This document shows, in pieces, positions 28,860-37,462 of a stretch of 59,728 nt of DNA. This DNA comes from Gemmatimonadota bacterium (GTDB taxonomy: Bacteria; Gemmatimonadota; Gemmatimonadetes; Gemmatimonadales; GWC2-71-9): the NCBI GenBank assembly GCA_022710485.1, contig JAKLGU010000012.1, positions 1-59,728 of the forward strand. The letters are read 5' to 3'. The stretch's first letter is position 1; each line of letters starts with the position of its first letter. The position numbers and the translations under genes were made by a program. The notes under the pieces are model-generated. The model did no database searches, was not told the DNA's origin, and was given only the letters and a program-made list of their open reading frames with translations.

Positions 28860-30174
28860 CCCACAGATAGACGTGCGCGATGCCGACGCTCACCAGCATG
28901 AGCGGGAACGCGCGCACGGTGAATTTCGTGAACTTGAACGGTACGCCCGCGCGGTCCGCGATCCCGGCCACCGTCAGGTTGGCGCTGGCCCCGATGAGCG
29001 TGCCGTTGCCGCCGAGACAGGCGCCCAGCGCCAGTGCCCACCAGACCGGCTCCAGCCCCGCCGCCCCCCCGAACGCTGATTCCATTCCCTTCACCAGCGG
29101 GATCATCGTCGCCACGAAGGGGATGTTGTCGAGCACCGCCGAGAGGAGCGCGGAGCCCCACAGCACGGCCAGGACGGTGACGGTCGGGTCGCCGCCCGTG
29201 GCCGCGAGCAGGCGGTCCGCCAGGATGCGGAGCAGTCCGGTCTTCGACACCCCCTCCACCATCACGAAGAGCCCGATGAAGAAGAAGAGCGTGATCCACT
29301 CCACCTCGCCGAAGCTGGCGTGCACCTGGTGCGCCTGCTCCTCGGCGTTCCGCTCGTGCACGTCGAGGAGGAGCAGCACCGCCGCCCCGAACATCGCGAT
29401 GGTGCCGGCCTCGAGGTGGAGGAACCGGGCGGTGATGAAGGCGGCGATCACCACGGCCAGCACCACGAGCGCGTAGCGCAGCAGGCGCGGGTTCGTGATC
29501 GCGGCCCGGTCGTCCATGGCCAGCACGCGCGCCCGGTCCTCGGCGGTGGCCTGGAGCCGGCGGCCCCAACCCAGGTGACCGAGGGCGCCGTGCACCAGGA
29601 CGATGACGAGCACCACCGGGCCGAGGTTGAGCACGAAGTCGTTGAACGACAGCCCCGCCGCCGAACCGATCATGATGTTGGGCGGGTCGCCGATGAGAGT
29701 CGCGGTGCCGCCGACGTTGGAGGCAAGGATCTGCGCGAACAGGTACGGCCAGGGGTCCACCCGGAGCTGCCGGGTAATGGCCAGCGTCACGGGAGCCATG
29801 AGCAACACCGTCGTGACGTTGTCCACCAGGGCCGAGAAGACCGCGGTGACGATGGCGAGGAGAGCCAGAATGGCGGCCGGGCGGGCGTCGGCCAGTTTGA
29901 CCGCGCGAATGGCCACGTACTCGAAGAGCCCGGTCCGCCGCGTGATCCCCACGATGAGCATCATGCCGGTGAGTAGCATGATGGTATTGAAGTCCACGCC
30001 GCGGATCGCCTCCTCCTGCGTCAGGATGCCCGAGACGATCACCAGGCAGGCGCCGATGCCGGAGACGAGGGCGCGGTTGACGCGGTCCACGATGATGGCG
30101 ACGTAGGCGAGGAGCAAGAGCGCGGTGGCGAGCCACAGCGGATTGATGCCGAAGAGGAGGTGCGGAGACTCCAT
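28843..30174 (-). CDS. ArsB/NhaD-superfamily transporter (SLC13/P-protein-like)
   Basis: A 443-residue membrane protein with about 11-12 helices. Twin re-entrant motifs are visible: DNVTTVLLMAP then GGTATLIGDPPNIMIG in the first half, and DNIPFVATMIP then GGNGTLIGASANLTVAG in the second. This duplicated pattern marks the ion-transporter superfamily that includes NhaD sodium/proton antiporters, ArsB and P protein. Sodium/proton exchange is the likeliest activity, but anion transport cannot be excluded. ATG 30174 has GGTGGG upstream and is preferred to a GTG three codons earlier. Confidence 0.85.
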   Translation of the reverse strand: MESPHLLFGINPLWLATALLLLAYVAIIVDRVNRALVSGIGACLVIVSGILTQEEAIRGVDFNTIMLLTGMMLIVGITRRTGLFEYVAIRAVKLADARPAAILALLAIVTAVFSALVDNVTTVLLMAPVTLAITRQLRVDPWPYLFAQILASNVGGTATLIGDPPNIMIGSAAGLSFNDFVLNLGPVVLVIVLVHGALGHLGWGRRLQATAEDRARVLAMDDRAAITNPRLLRYALVVLAVVIAAFITARFLHLEAGTIAMFGAAVLLLLDVHERNAEEQAHQVHASFGEVEWITLFFFIGLFVMVEGVSKTGLLRILADRLLAATGGDPTVTVLAVLWGSALLSAVLDNIPFVATMIPLVKGMESAFGGAAGLEPVWWALALGACLGGNGTLIGASANLTVAGIADRAGVPFKFTKFTVRAFPLMLVSVGIAHVYLWVRYLR

Positions 30175-30317
30175 GAAACCCACCGATGCGGGACGACGAA
30201 AGGTTACGCCGGTCGGGGCGGTTCGGCCAGCCGAGGGGCCGGGGCCGGGCCGGACACTCGCCAGCGGCGGCGAAAACTCCTATCTTGGCAGGACCCCTTC
30301 CATCCCCGGGACATTCC

Positions 30318-31193
30318 ATGCACCGCGCCCTCCGATGGCTCCGGAACACCATCGCCGCAGTCGTCGTGCTGCTGCTGGTGGCCGTTGCCACGCTGTACGC
30401 GCTTTCCGAGCGGATCATGCGGCGGACCTACGAGGAGCCGCTGGTGTCCGTGCCGATTCCCACCGATTCGGCGTCCATCGCCGAGGGAGAACGTCTTTCC
30501 TCGATCCACGGCTGCCGGGGGTGTCACGCGGCGAGCCTCGCGGGGCAGTGGTTCGAGGACGACTTCTGGCTCGGACACATCGCGGCGCCCAACCTGACCG
30601 AGGCGGCTCGCACCTATTCGGATCCGGAGCTGGTGCGCATCATCCGCCGCGGCGTGCGGCCCGACGGACGCTCGGTCGTCGTCATGTCCTCCGACATGTT
30701 CGCGCCGCTCAGCGACACGGATCTCGGGAAGATCATCGCGTACATCCGGAGCGTCCCCCCGGTGGCCGGCCTTTCTCGCGCGGTCAAGCTGGGGCCGCTG
30801 GCGCGGCTGGGCCTCGTCATCAGGCAATACGACCCGTCCGCGGTCCTGGTGCGCCAGGCCGATTCGGTCACGGCGTCCGGGTACTTCCCCGCCAGCGGCG
30901 ACCCGGGCGCGAAGGGCGCCTACCTGGCGCGCACGGCCTGCGTGGAGTGTCACGGCGTCCGGCTCGAAGGCAGCGATTTTGCGCCCGACCTCCGGATCGC
31001 GGCAGGGTACACACGTGAGCAGTTCGCCCATTTCTTTCAGACGGGCGAGGCGCTCGGAGGGCGTGACCTGCCGCTGATGAGCCAGGTGGCGCGCAGCCGG
31101 TTCAGCCACCTCACCGACGAGGAAGAGGACGCGCTCTTCGCGTACCTCATCGCGCGGGCCGTCACGCACCCCATTTCCGGGAGCACACCATGA
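30318..31193 (+). CDS. Membrane-anchored diheme cytochrome c
   Basis: A 291-residue protein with one N-terminal membrane helix (NTIAAVVVLLLVAVATLYAL). Two class I cytochrome c domains each have a heme-binding site: CRGCH near residue 69 and CVECH near 210. Met ligands are available in VVMSSDMFAPLS and LMSQVARSRFSHLTDEEEDALFAYL. It probably passes electrons on the periplasmic side of the membrane. TATCTT about 35 bp upstream may be a -10 box. Its stop overlaps the start of a 51-codon membrane-protein gene (ATGA), and three further genes follow closely. Confidence 0.88.
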   Translation: MHRALRWLRNTIAAVVVLLLVAVATLYALSERIMRRTYEEPLVSVPIPTDSASIAEGERLSSIHGCRGCHAASLAGQWFEDDFWLGHIAAPNLTEAARTYSDPELVRIIRRGVRPDGRSVVVMSSDMFAPLSDTDLGKIIAYIRSVPPVAGLSRAVKLGPLARLGLVIRQYDPSAVLVRQADSVTASGYFPASGDPGAKGAYLARTACVECHGVRLEGSDFAPDLRIAAGYTREQFAHFFQTGEALGGRDLPLMSQVARSRFSHLTDEEEDALFAYLIARAVTHPISGSTP

Positions 31194-31345
31194 GCAACTC
31201 CAACACCGCCGCCAAGGCCGGCATCGGATTCGGCAGCGCCCTCGCCATCACCATCTCCTGGAGCGCCAACCACTCCATTCTCTGGGCCATCCTGCACGGG
31301 CTGTTCAGCTGGTTCTACGTCATCTATTACGCGATCCGCTACTGA
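31190..31345 (+). CDS. Small (51 aa) single- or double-helix membrane protein
   Basis: ATG overlaps the cytochrome stop in an ATGA quartet and the frame ends at TGA 31343-31345. The product begins MSNSNTAAKAGIGFGSALAI and ends ILHGLFSWFYVIYYAIRY. It is strongly hydrophobic and aromatic, with a glycine-rich start, like small subunits that stabilise respiratory or oxidase complexes. The overlap with a cytochrome c gene and a clean 15-bp gap to the next gene support it as real. No family is recognised. Confidence 0.75.
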   Translation: MSNSNTAAKAGIGFGSALAITISWSANHSILWAILHGLFSWFYVIYYAIRY

Positions 31346-31360
31346 CCATCGGAGGGGCGC

Positions 31361-31915
31361 ATGGCGAGGATGAAGAGCTACCGGCTCGATCGAGTGCTGG
31401 TCGAACAGGGTGAGGCGTACCCGGCCCAGTGGACCTTTGCCGGCGCCTCGATGAGCGGCACCGAGCAGTGGTACGGCGTCACCGACGGCAATTTTCCGAG
31501 GCACAACGCCTGGGAGTTCGTGTTGCGGCTCCCCAAGGCGGCGGGCGACCGCATCGAGGTCCGGCCGAGGAGCACGCCGAAGCTCAAGGTGTGGGAGGAA
31601 CTGACCGACCGGTCCCTCACCTTCATGCGGGCGACGATGCCCGCGGCGCGGGGCAAGCGCTACTGCCTCGTGGCGCTGGCCGACTCCACTGGAGAGCGGA
31701 CCAAGGACGTCGTCCGCACCGACGAACGGGACCGTCTCCCGAAGTGGTTCGACGCCGTGAGCCACCGCCTCCGCGCCAAGGAGAGCGTCCGCCGGACGAA
31801 GGGCACCGACGGAAGCGCCCTGGTGGCCCTCGTGCAGGAGGCCGACCATGAAATGATGATCCGGCTATTCTTCGCCATGAAGGTCTGGGTGCTGAAGGAA
31901 AAGTTCTCACTCTAG
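31361..31915 (+). CDS. Hypothetical protein, possibly periplasm-independent soluble protein
   Basis: A 184-residue charged, Arg/Lys-rich protein with no signal peptide or membrane segment. The middle holds mixed strands (KVWEELTDRSLTFMRATMPA, RYCLVALADS); the C-terminus (MMIRLFFAMKVWVLKEKFSL) is hydrophobic. I do not recognise a family. GGAGGGGCGC precedes the ATG; it is 15 bp after the 51-aa gene and 9 bp before the next membrane gene, inside the cytochrome operon. Confidence 0.7.
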   Translation: MARMKSYRLDRVLVEQGEAYPAQWTFAGASMSGTEQWYGVTDGNFPRHNAWEFVLRLPKAAGDRIEVRPRSTPKLKVWEELTDRSLTFMRATMPAARGKRYCLVALADSTGERTKDVVRTDERDRLPKWFDAVSHRLRAKESVRRTKGTDGSALVALVQEADHEMMIRLFFAMKVWVLKEKFSL

Positions 31916-31924
31916 GAGCGTCCG

Positions 31925-32440
31925 ATGGATCCGGTCTTTCTCGTCATGCGCCTGCTCCACGTCTGCTTCGGCGTCTTCTGGGTCGGCGTCATCGTGTTCG
32001 CCGCGACGATGCTAATGCCCAGCGTCCGCGACACCGGGCCGGACGGCGGCAAGGTGATGCTGGCGCTCCTCCGCCGCGGCTACATGACCATCCTGCCCGT
32101 GGCGGCGCTGCTCACCATCGTATCCGGCTTCTGGATGTACATGAAGCTGATGTCGACCATCGGCCCGGTCTGGGCCGGCTCGATGTCGGCCCGGGTGTAC
32201 GGCCTCGGCGCCGCGGCGGCGGTGGTCGCGTACGGGCTCGGCTTCTTCATCATCCGGGCCAACGCGCTGAAACTGCGCGTCCTCATGGAAGCGCTCCCCA
32301 ATACGCCCGAGGGCCCCGCCCGCGCGGCGCTCATGGAGCAGATGGCCGGGCCGCGCGCCCGGATGGCCGCCATCTCGCCCTGGGTCGCGGGGCTCCTCAT
32401 CATCGCGACGATCACGATGGCGATCGGCAGGTACGTCTAG
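31925..32440 (+). CDS. Four-helix integral membrane protein (DUF2269/CopD-like)
   Basis: A 171-residue membrane protein with four to five helices: LLHVCFGVFWVGVIVFAATML, MTILPVAALLTIVSGFWMYM, VYGLGAAAAVVAYGLGFFII and WVAGLLIIATITMAIGRYV. The opening RLLHVCFGVFWVG resembles CopD/DUF2269-type membrane proteins, where a conserved His may bind heme or metal. As last gene of the cytochrome c cluster it may work with that protein (inference). Confidence 0.75.
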   Translation: MDPVFLVMRLLHVCFGVFWVGVIVFAATMLMPSVRDTGPDGGKVMLALLRRGYMTILPVAALLTIVSGFWMYMKLMSTIGPVWAGSMSARVYGLGAAAAVVAYGLGFFIIRANALKLRVLMEALPNTPEGPARAALMEQMAGPRARMAAISPWVAGLLIIATITMAIGRYV

Positions 32441-32444
32441 GCGT

Positions 32445-32490
32445 CCCCCCTCTCCACCTGGTGGAGAGGGGGACAGGGGGTGAGGTGAAT
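32445..32490. repeat. Hairpin repeat family A, copy 2
   Basis: The stem ccccctctccac / gtggagaggggg with a CTG loop starts 5 bp after the preceding stop and is followed by acagggggtgaggtgaat. It could terminate the cytochrome operon. Confidence 0.75.
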
Positions 32491-32513
32491 CAGGCGGGGC
32501 AGCGGGCGGGAAA

Positions 32514-32951
32514 ATGCGAGCGACGATGAGGATGACCATGCGGGTTCATGTTGTATTCCTGACGGCACTGGCCGCCTGCCACTCGGCGCCTCCGAACGAT
32601 GCGGCACCGGCGATGTCGCCCGTGGGGGTCGAGTGGACCCTGACCTCGCTCGGCGGGCAGCCGGTCGGCAAGGGCGCCGGCGGCCGGCCCGCCACGCTGC
32701 TGCTGACGGACATCAGTTCCCGCGCGAGCGGGTTCGCCGGGTGCAACCAGTTCTCGGGCACCTACACCCTGTCCGGGACGTCGCTCGCCTTCGGGCCCCT
32801 GGCCCTGACCCGCATGGCCTGCGCCGACGGTGACGTCCTCGAGCGCAGCTACACCATGGCGCTCGAGCAGACCACCACGTTTAGGGCCACCTCGAAGCGG
32901 CTGGAGCTCCGGAAGGGCTCCGTCCTCCTTGCCACTTTCACCCGACCGTAG
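32514..32951 (+). CDS. META-domain lipoprotein (HslJ-like)
   Basis: A 145-residue protein with lipoprotein signal ending LTALAAC (lipobox Cys about residue 22). The META domain reads VEWTLTSLGGQPVG, then FAGCNQFSGTYTLSGTSLAFGPLALTRMAC, the family core. META proteins are outer-membrane or periplasmic, linked to stress or inhibitor resistance (for example HslJ). Four in-frame ATGs lie within the first nine codons; the last (32538) has GAGGA upstream, so the true start may be up to 24 bases downstream of 32514. Confidence 0.82.
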   Translation: MRATMRMTMRVHVVFLTALAACHSAPPNDAAPAMSPVGVEWTLTSLGGQPVGKGAGGRPATLLLTDISSRASGFAGCNQFSGTYTLSGTSLAFGPLALTRMACADGDVLERSYTMALEQTTTFRATSKRLELRKGSVLLATFTRP

Positions 32952-32961
32952 CCCTCCCGGG

Positions 32962-33777
32962 ATGACGCCCTTCGCCGGCGACGATTCCCGCAACCCGCCG
33001 CCCCGGACGTTTCTGGACCGGCTGACCCGCCGGTACTCCCGGACGGCATACCTGATCGTCGTGCTATGCGTCTACGTCGTGCTGGCCAGCGCCCTCGCGC
33101 TGGCCCTGACACCGGCGGTGCTCTGCTGGCAGTGGATGGTGGCGTGGGGCACGGCGCGCTCCCCGCTGGCCGGGGCGTTCGCCGTCGCGCTTGCCTCCGC
33201 GGTGGCGTTCTTCGTCTTCGGCTTCGCCCTCCTAGTCGTGGTCTCGCTCTACAACTTCGTGCTCCCCACGAGGGTCCAGCCGTTCAAGGGGGGGTATTAC
33301 ACCCTTCGCGCCGCGCCCTGGCTCCTCCACAACGCGCTCTTCTACCTGGTGCGGTACACCTTCCTCCCCTTCGTCACCCTGACACCATTCGGCATCTGGT
33401 TCCTCAAGGCGATGGGCATGAAGATCGGCCGGCAAGCCTTCGTGAACACCGAGTACATTTCGGATCCACAGCTGCTCACGGTGGGCGACGACGCCGCGCT
33501 GGGGGGCAGTGTCCGGATCTGCGCCCATTTCGGCGGCGGCGGGCACCTGACCGTGGCGCCCGTGGTCATCGGCGCCCGCGCCACGCTCGGCCTGGCCGTG
33601 ACCGTCATGGGCGACGTGGAAGTGGGGGCGGAGGCCACCGTCCTGCCGAACTCGGTGCTCCTGCCGGGGTCGCGTGTCGGACCGGGGGAGACGTGGGGTG
33701 GCGTGCCGGCGCGCCGGATCACGCGCGAGGAAATGGACTCGTTCAAGGAAGGAATCCGGGGGATGCAGCACCGATGA
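32962..33777 (+). CDS. Membrane protein with C-terminal hexapeptide-repeat (left-handed beta-helix) domain
   Basis: A 271-residue protein. Two or three N-terminal helices (TAYLIVVLCVYVVLASALALALT; FAVALASAVAFFVFGFALLVVVSLYNFVLP) are followed by an amphipathic stretch and a hexapeptide-repeat domain (VNTEYISDPQLLTVGDDAALGGSVRICAH; VVIGARATLGLAVTVMGDVEVGAEATVLPNSVLLPGSRVGPGETWGGVPA). The pattern matches the acyltransferase-like half of large nonribosomal-peptide-synthetase-like proteins rather than a free acetyltransferase. The acyl acceptor is unknown. It overlaps the next gene by 4 bp. Confidence 0.78.
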   Translation: MTPFAGDDSRNPPPRTFLDRLTRRYSRTAYLIVVLCVYVVLASALALALTPAVLCWQWMVAWGTARSPLAGAFAVALASAVAFFVFGFALLVVVSLYNFVLPTRVQPFKGGYYTLRAAPWLLHNALFYLVRYTFLPFVTLTPFGIWFLKAMGMKIGRQAFVNTEYISDPQLLTVGDDAALGGSVRICAHFGGGGHLTVAPVVIGARATLGLAVTVMGDVEVGAEATVLPNSVLLPGSRVGPGETWGGVPARRITREEMDSFKEGIRGMQHR

Positions 33778-34370
33778 GCGCCGTCATGCTGGCGCCCGAA
33801 CTGGAGGACCGTCTCGCCGCGCTCCGCGAGGCGGGGTGGGAGTTGTTCGACAAGTTCGACCACGAGGTGCGCGACCGGCGCTGGCATCCCTTCGTGGCGG
33901 CGAACTACGAGTCGGTGCTCGAGGCGCTCATCGCGCGGCGCGCGCCGGGGCTCACCTTTCTCGAGTGGGGCTCCGCCACCGGCGTCATCACCATCATGGC
34001 CGACCTGCTCGGCTACGAGGCGTACGGCATCGAGCTCGACGCCTCACTGGTGGAGACGGCACGCGCGCTGGCGGAACGGTTCGACTCGAAGGCGCGTTTC
34101 GTGGCCGGCAGCTTCCTGCCCGAGGGGTACGAGTGGAAGCCGCGCGATGGCGACGGCCGGCTCGGCACCATCGGGCAGGGGCGGTCGGGCTACCTGGAGC
34201 TGGGAAAGGCGCTCGATGAGTTCGACGTCGTCTTCGGATACCCCTGGGCCGGGGAGGAGGCCATGATGCACGACCTCATGCGCTGCTACGGCGGCCGCGA
34301 TGCCCGGCTGATGGTGCACGGCACCGACCGGGGCGTGGAGGTCTATCGGGACGGGAAGAAGGAAGACTGA
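33774..34370 (+). CDS. SAM-dependent methyltransferase-like protein
   Basis: A 198-residue Rossmann-like protein. LTFLEWGSATGVITIMADLLGYEAYGIELDASLVETA resembles methyltransferase motif I (E-x-G-x-x-x-G) and motif II acidic residue. FDVVFGYPWAGEE may be motif IV. The ATG overlaps the upstream TGA in an ATGA quartet, so it pairs with the hexapeptide membrane protein. The substrate is unknown; the variant motif leaves catalysis uncertain. Confidence 0.72.
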   Translation: MSAVMLAPELEDRLAALREAGWELFDKFDHEVRDRRWHPFVAANYESVLEALIARRAPGLTFLEWGSATGVITIMADLLGYEAYGIELDASLVETARALAERFDSKARFVAGSFLPEGYEWKPRDGDGRLGTIGQGRSGYLELGKALDEFDVVFGYPWAGEEAMMHDLMRCYGGRDARLMVHGTDRGVEVYRDGKKED

Positions 34371-34406
34371 CCGGCCTCCCTGCCCCGCTGCCCCCCTGCC
34401 ACGCCC

Positions 34407-35513
34407 CTACTGCCTCGTCGCCCGCGCTCCGCACATTCCGCCGGTCCCGATGTTCGGCCCCTCGATGAACCGCCACTGGCTCACCTGCGTGAACGAGTTC
34501 TTGTTCGGCGCCAGCTTCCAGGTGAAGTCCTCGCGGTAGGTGCTCCCCACCGGCCCTGCGATGAAGTAGCCCCGCACCTCGTAGGGGTTTCCCGGCACGG
34601 GCGCCGCGGTATAGGTGCTCGGGTCGCCGGAGCCTGGCGGGTCCTCGTCGTTGACGGTCACGGTGCCGCCCGCCACGGTCAGCGTCAGCGTGGCCTGGCC
34701 GTATTCGGGCGGCAGGCAGGCCCAGTACTGGTTGAACTCGCCGACCCAGTCGGCCAGGGTGCCGGTCCCCGCGCAGGGGAAGCTGAGCTGGGTGTCGGGG
34801 ACCTCGGTCGAGTCCCCGTTACTGTCGACGTAGGTGGCGCCGGTCACCGTCACCGTGGGGGTGTTGGAGCGGAACTGCCAGGTCGAGCCGAGCGTTCCCT
34901 GCGCGTTCTCGAGCTCGAAGTGCGCGTCGCCGTTCAGGCTGTAGCCGCAGATATTGGCGACCGCGTTGGCGGTGCCGTCGGCCGGCTTCAGGAGGATCGG
35001 GCTCCCCACCGGCACCGTCAGCGTGGTCATCGTGCCCGTCACCCCCTCGACGAACGTCCCTGATCCGGTGGCCTCGCGGCCCGCGGCGGTGCGGACGAAG
35101 TCCAGTTCCCCCGCAAAATTCCCCAGGCCGCCGGCGGTGGTCAGCGTCAGGTCGAGGTGCCCCGCGAAGCCCGGCGCCGAGGCGGCCGGGTCGCCGTTGA
35201 AGGCGGCGGTGCCCGCCACCGTCGTCTCGTTCGAGCCGTTCCCGTCGCCGTCGATCGGGGCGCTGAAGGTGTAGGTGTTGGGGGCGCCGCTCGGGTTGAA
35301 GGTCAGGCCGGCCGCGCCCGGCGAGCCGGGATTCAGCATGAAGGGGATGATGGCCTCGAAGCCGGTCATCCGCGTCACGAGCAGCGTGCCACCGGTCTTC
35401 GCGTACGACGCCAGGGCCGTGGCGTTGGCCGGGAGGGGATTCGGGTCGGAATCGGAATCCGAACTGCACCCGACGAACGGTAGGGCCAGGACCGAGAGCA
35501 TCAGGCGGCGCAT
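34407..35513 (-). CDS. Hypothetical lipoprotein, low-complexity beta-rich
   Basis: A 368-residue exported protein. GAGGAG precedes the ATG and the signal MRRLMLSVLALPFVGC ends in a lipobox Cys, followed by an acidic SSDSDSDPNP linker typical of lipoproteins. The body is rich in Gly, Thr and Asn with alternating strands (FAGHLDLTLTTAGGLGNFAGELDFVRT; TWQFRSNTPTVTVTGATYVDSNGDST). No family is recognised. It ends with Cys-rich GGMCGARATRQ. Bases 34371-34406 are a ccctgccccgctgccccc-type run. Confidence 0.75.
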   Translation of the reverse strand: MRRLMLSVLALPFVGCSSDSDSDPNPLPANATALASYAKTGGTLLVTRMTGFEAIIPFMLNPGSPGAAGLTFNPSGAPNTYTFSAPIDGDGNGSNETTVAGTAAFNGDPAASAPGFAGHLDLTLTTAGGLGNFAGELDFVRTAAGREATGSGTFVEGVTGTMTTLTVPVGSPILLKPADGTANAVANICGYSLNGDAHFELENAQGTLGSTWQFRSNTPTVTVTGATYVDSNGDSTEVPDTQLSFPCAGTGTLADWVGEFNQYWACLPPEYGQATLTLTVAGGTVTVNDEDPPGSGDPSTYTAAPVPGNPYEVRGYFIAGPVGSTYREDFTWKLAPNKNSFTQVSQWRFIEGPNIGTGGMCGARATRQ

Positions 35514-35632
35514 GAAGGCTCCTCAGGTGGGGCGCCGCAGGCAGGCGGCGCGTTCGGCGCTACCTTACCCGCCGGTACCGGGGGCGTCAATAGGGGATGG
35601 AAGTGGCGCATCGCGAAATGTTCTGGGCTGTG

Positions 35633-35638
35633 TATACT
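35633..35638 (+). promoter_or_regulatory. Candidate -10 box (TATACT) for the calcium antiporter operon
   Basis: TATACT lies 40 bp upstream of the next ATG in an otherwise GC-rich stretch; it matches TATAAT in five of six positions. No convincing -35 is placed 16-18 bp upstream, so confidence is moderate. Confidence 0.45.
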
Positions 35639-35678
35639 CTTGGGGGAGGCTACCCAACCCTTCCCGAGACGGTCACCC

Positions 35679-36779
35679 ATGGGACACCTGCTCAAAGAAA
35701 TCCGCCACAACAAGCTCCTCTGGCTGCTGGCGTTCGTGCCGGTCCTCTTCCTCGCGGCGCGGGCCCGGCCCGATTCGCACACCACGCTCTTCGTCCTGTC
35801 GGTGCTGGCCATCGTGCCGCTGGCGGCACTCCTCAGCCACGCCACCGAGTCGGTCGCGGCCAAGACCGGCGATGCGGTCGGTGGCCTCCTCAACGCCACC
35901 CTCGGCAATCTCACCGAGCTCGTCATCGCGCTCACCGCGCTTCGCGCCGGGCAGTACGCGCTGGTCAAGGCCTCCATCGCCGGGGCCATCGTCACCAACA
36001 CCCTCTTCATGCTGGGCGCCTCCTTTCTGCTGGGCGGCCTCAAGTACCGCACGCAGGACTACAACCGCGCCGGCGCGCGCTTCCAGGCCGCCCTGCTCTT
36101 CCTGGCCACCGTGGCTCTCTTCGTCCCCTCGGCCGTCGCCGACGTGGACTCCCCGGCCGGGGCGGCCTTCAGCCAGGACTTGAGCCTCGGGCTCGCGGTG
36201 CTGCTGATCGCGGCGTACGGCCTCGGCCTGGTCTTTTCGCTCAAGACCCACCGCGACTTCTTCGGCAGCGCACCGAACGACGACAAGGAGGCCCACGAGG
36301 AGTCGCTGCCGATCGGGGTGGCGCTGGCCACCCTGGCCGGGGTGACGGTGGTGGTAGCGCTGGTGAGCGAGATCTTCGTGGAGTCGGTCCAGGAAGCGGC
36401 GGTGACGTTCGGGATGACGCCGGCGTTCGTGGGGTTCATCATCGTGGCGCTGGTGGGCGGCGCCGCCGAGATGGCCTCGGCCTTTTCGGGCGCACGGAAG
36501 GACCGCCTGGACCTCAGCGTTGGCATCGCCCTCGGCAGCGCGGCGCAGATCGCGCTGTTCGTGGCCCCGGTACTCGTGCTGCTCAGCTACGTGCTCGGCC
36601 CCGCGCCGATGGACCTGCAGTTCTGGCCGGGGGCGGTCGTGATGGTGTTCATCGCCATGCTGGCCGCCACGCTGCTGACCAACACCGGACGCTCGGCGTG
36701 GTTCGGGGGCGTGTTGCTGCTGATGGTGTACGCCATCTTCGCCATGACCCTCTACCTGCTGCCGCCACTGGCACCCTGA
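35679..36779 (+). CDS. Calcium/proton antiporter (CaCA family, Cax-like)
   Basis: A 366-residue membrane protein with about 11 helices and the duplicated alpha-repeat of the CaCA superfamily: GGLLNATLGNLTELVIALTALRAGQ in the first half and FVGFIIVALVGGAAEMASAFSGARKDRLDLSVGIALGSAAQIALF in the second. The Glu residues in GNLTE and GAAE are ion ligands. It would export calcium in exchange for protons across the inner membrane. The ATG at 35679 begins MGHLLKEIRHNKLLWLLAF. Confidence 0.9.
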   Translation: MGHLLKEIRHNKLLWLLAFVPVLFLAARARPDSHTTLFVLSVLAIVPLAALLSHATESVAAKTGDAVGGLLNATLGNLTELVIALTALRAGQYALVKASIAGAIVTNTLFMLGASFLLGGLKYRTQDYNRAGARFQAALLFLATVALFVPSAVADVDSPAGAAFSQDLSLGLAVLLIAAYGLGLVFSLKTHRDFFGSAPNDDKEAHEESLPIGVALATLAGVTVVVALVSEIFVESVQEAAVTFGMTPAFVGFIIVALVGGAAEMASAFSGARKDRLDLSVGIALGSAAQIALFVAPVLVLLSYVLGPAPMDLQFWPGAVVMVFIAMLAATLLTNTGRSAWFGGVLLLMVYAIFAMTLYLLPPLAP

Positions 36780-36797
36780 GCCACGGGACACCCCTCC

Positions 36798-37457
36798 ATG
36801 ACCGCCTCCACCAAGGCTCCCAGGCGCGCCCTCGAGCCGATCGAACGGGTCTCCGAGGTCCTCTTCGGCCTGATCATGGTGCTGACCTTCACGGGCGCGC
36901 TCAGCGTGGCCGAGGCCGGACGGGCCGACGTGCGCGAAATGCTCATCGGCGCGCTGGGGTGCAACCTCGCCTGGGGCATCATCGACGCGGTGTTCTATCT
37001 CATGGCCTGCCTGGCCGACAAGGGACGCGATCTCGCGACCTTTCTTGCCGTCCGTCGGGCCACCGACCCGCGGGAGGCCCAGCGCCTCATCGCCGGGGCC
37101 CTGCCGCCGATCGTGACGTCGGTGATGGAGCCGACGGAACTCGCTTCCCTGCACCAGCGACTGAAGCAGCTGCCCGAACCGCCGGGGCTGGCCCGGTTGA
37201 GCTGGAACGATTGGAAGGGTGGTCTCGGCGTTCTGCTGTTCGTCTTCCTCACCACCTTTCCCGTCGTCCTCCCGTTCGTCTTCCTGCAGGACATCGCGCC
37301 GGCGCTGCGCATCTCCAATGCGATCGCCATCGCGCTACTGGCCACCTCAGGGGCAATCTTCGGACGGATCACCGGGCGGAGCCCCTGGGTGGCGGGCATC
37401 GGCATGGTCATCTTCGGCGCGCTATTGGTGGCGGTGACCATGGCGTTAGGAGGGTGA
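36798..37457 (+). CDS. VIT/CCC1-like integral membrane protein
   Basis: A 219-residue protein with an amphipathic start, then ERVSEVLFGLIMVLTFTGALSVAEAG, a helix pair near residues 45-65, a hydrophilic middle (about 70-135) and three C-terminal helices (GVLLFVFLTTFPVVLPFVFL; IAIALLATSGAIFG; WVAGIGMVIFGALLVAVTMAL). The arrangement resembles VIT1/CCC1 iron-manganese transporters, though metal ligands are not clear. It is 18 bp after the calcium antiporter, suggesting shared cation homeostasis. Confidence 0.72.
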   Translation: MTASTKAPRRALEPIERVSEVLFGLIMVLTFTGALSVAEAGRADVREMLIGALGCNLAWGIIDAVFYLMACLADKGRDLATFLAVRRATDPREAQRLIAGALPPIVTSVMEPTELASLHQRLKQLPEPPGLARLSWNDWKGGLGVLLFVFLTTFPVVLPFVFLQDIAPALRISNAIAIALLATSGAIFGRITGRSPWVAGIGMVIFGALLVAVTMALGG

Positions 37458-37462
37458 GGACA

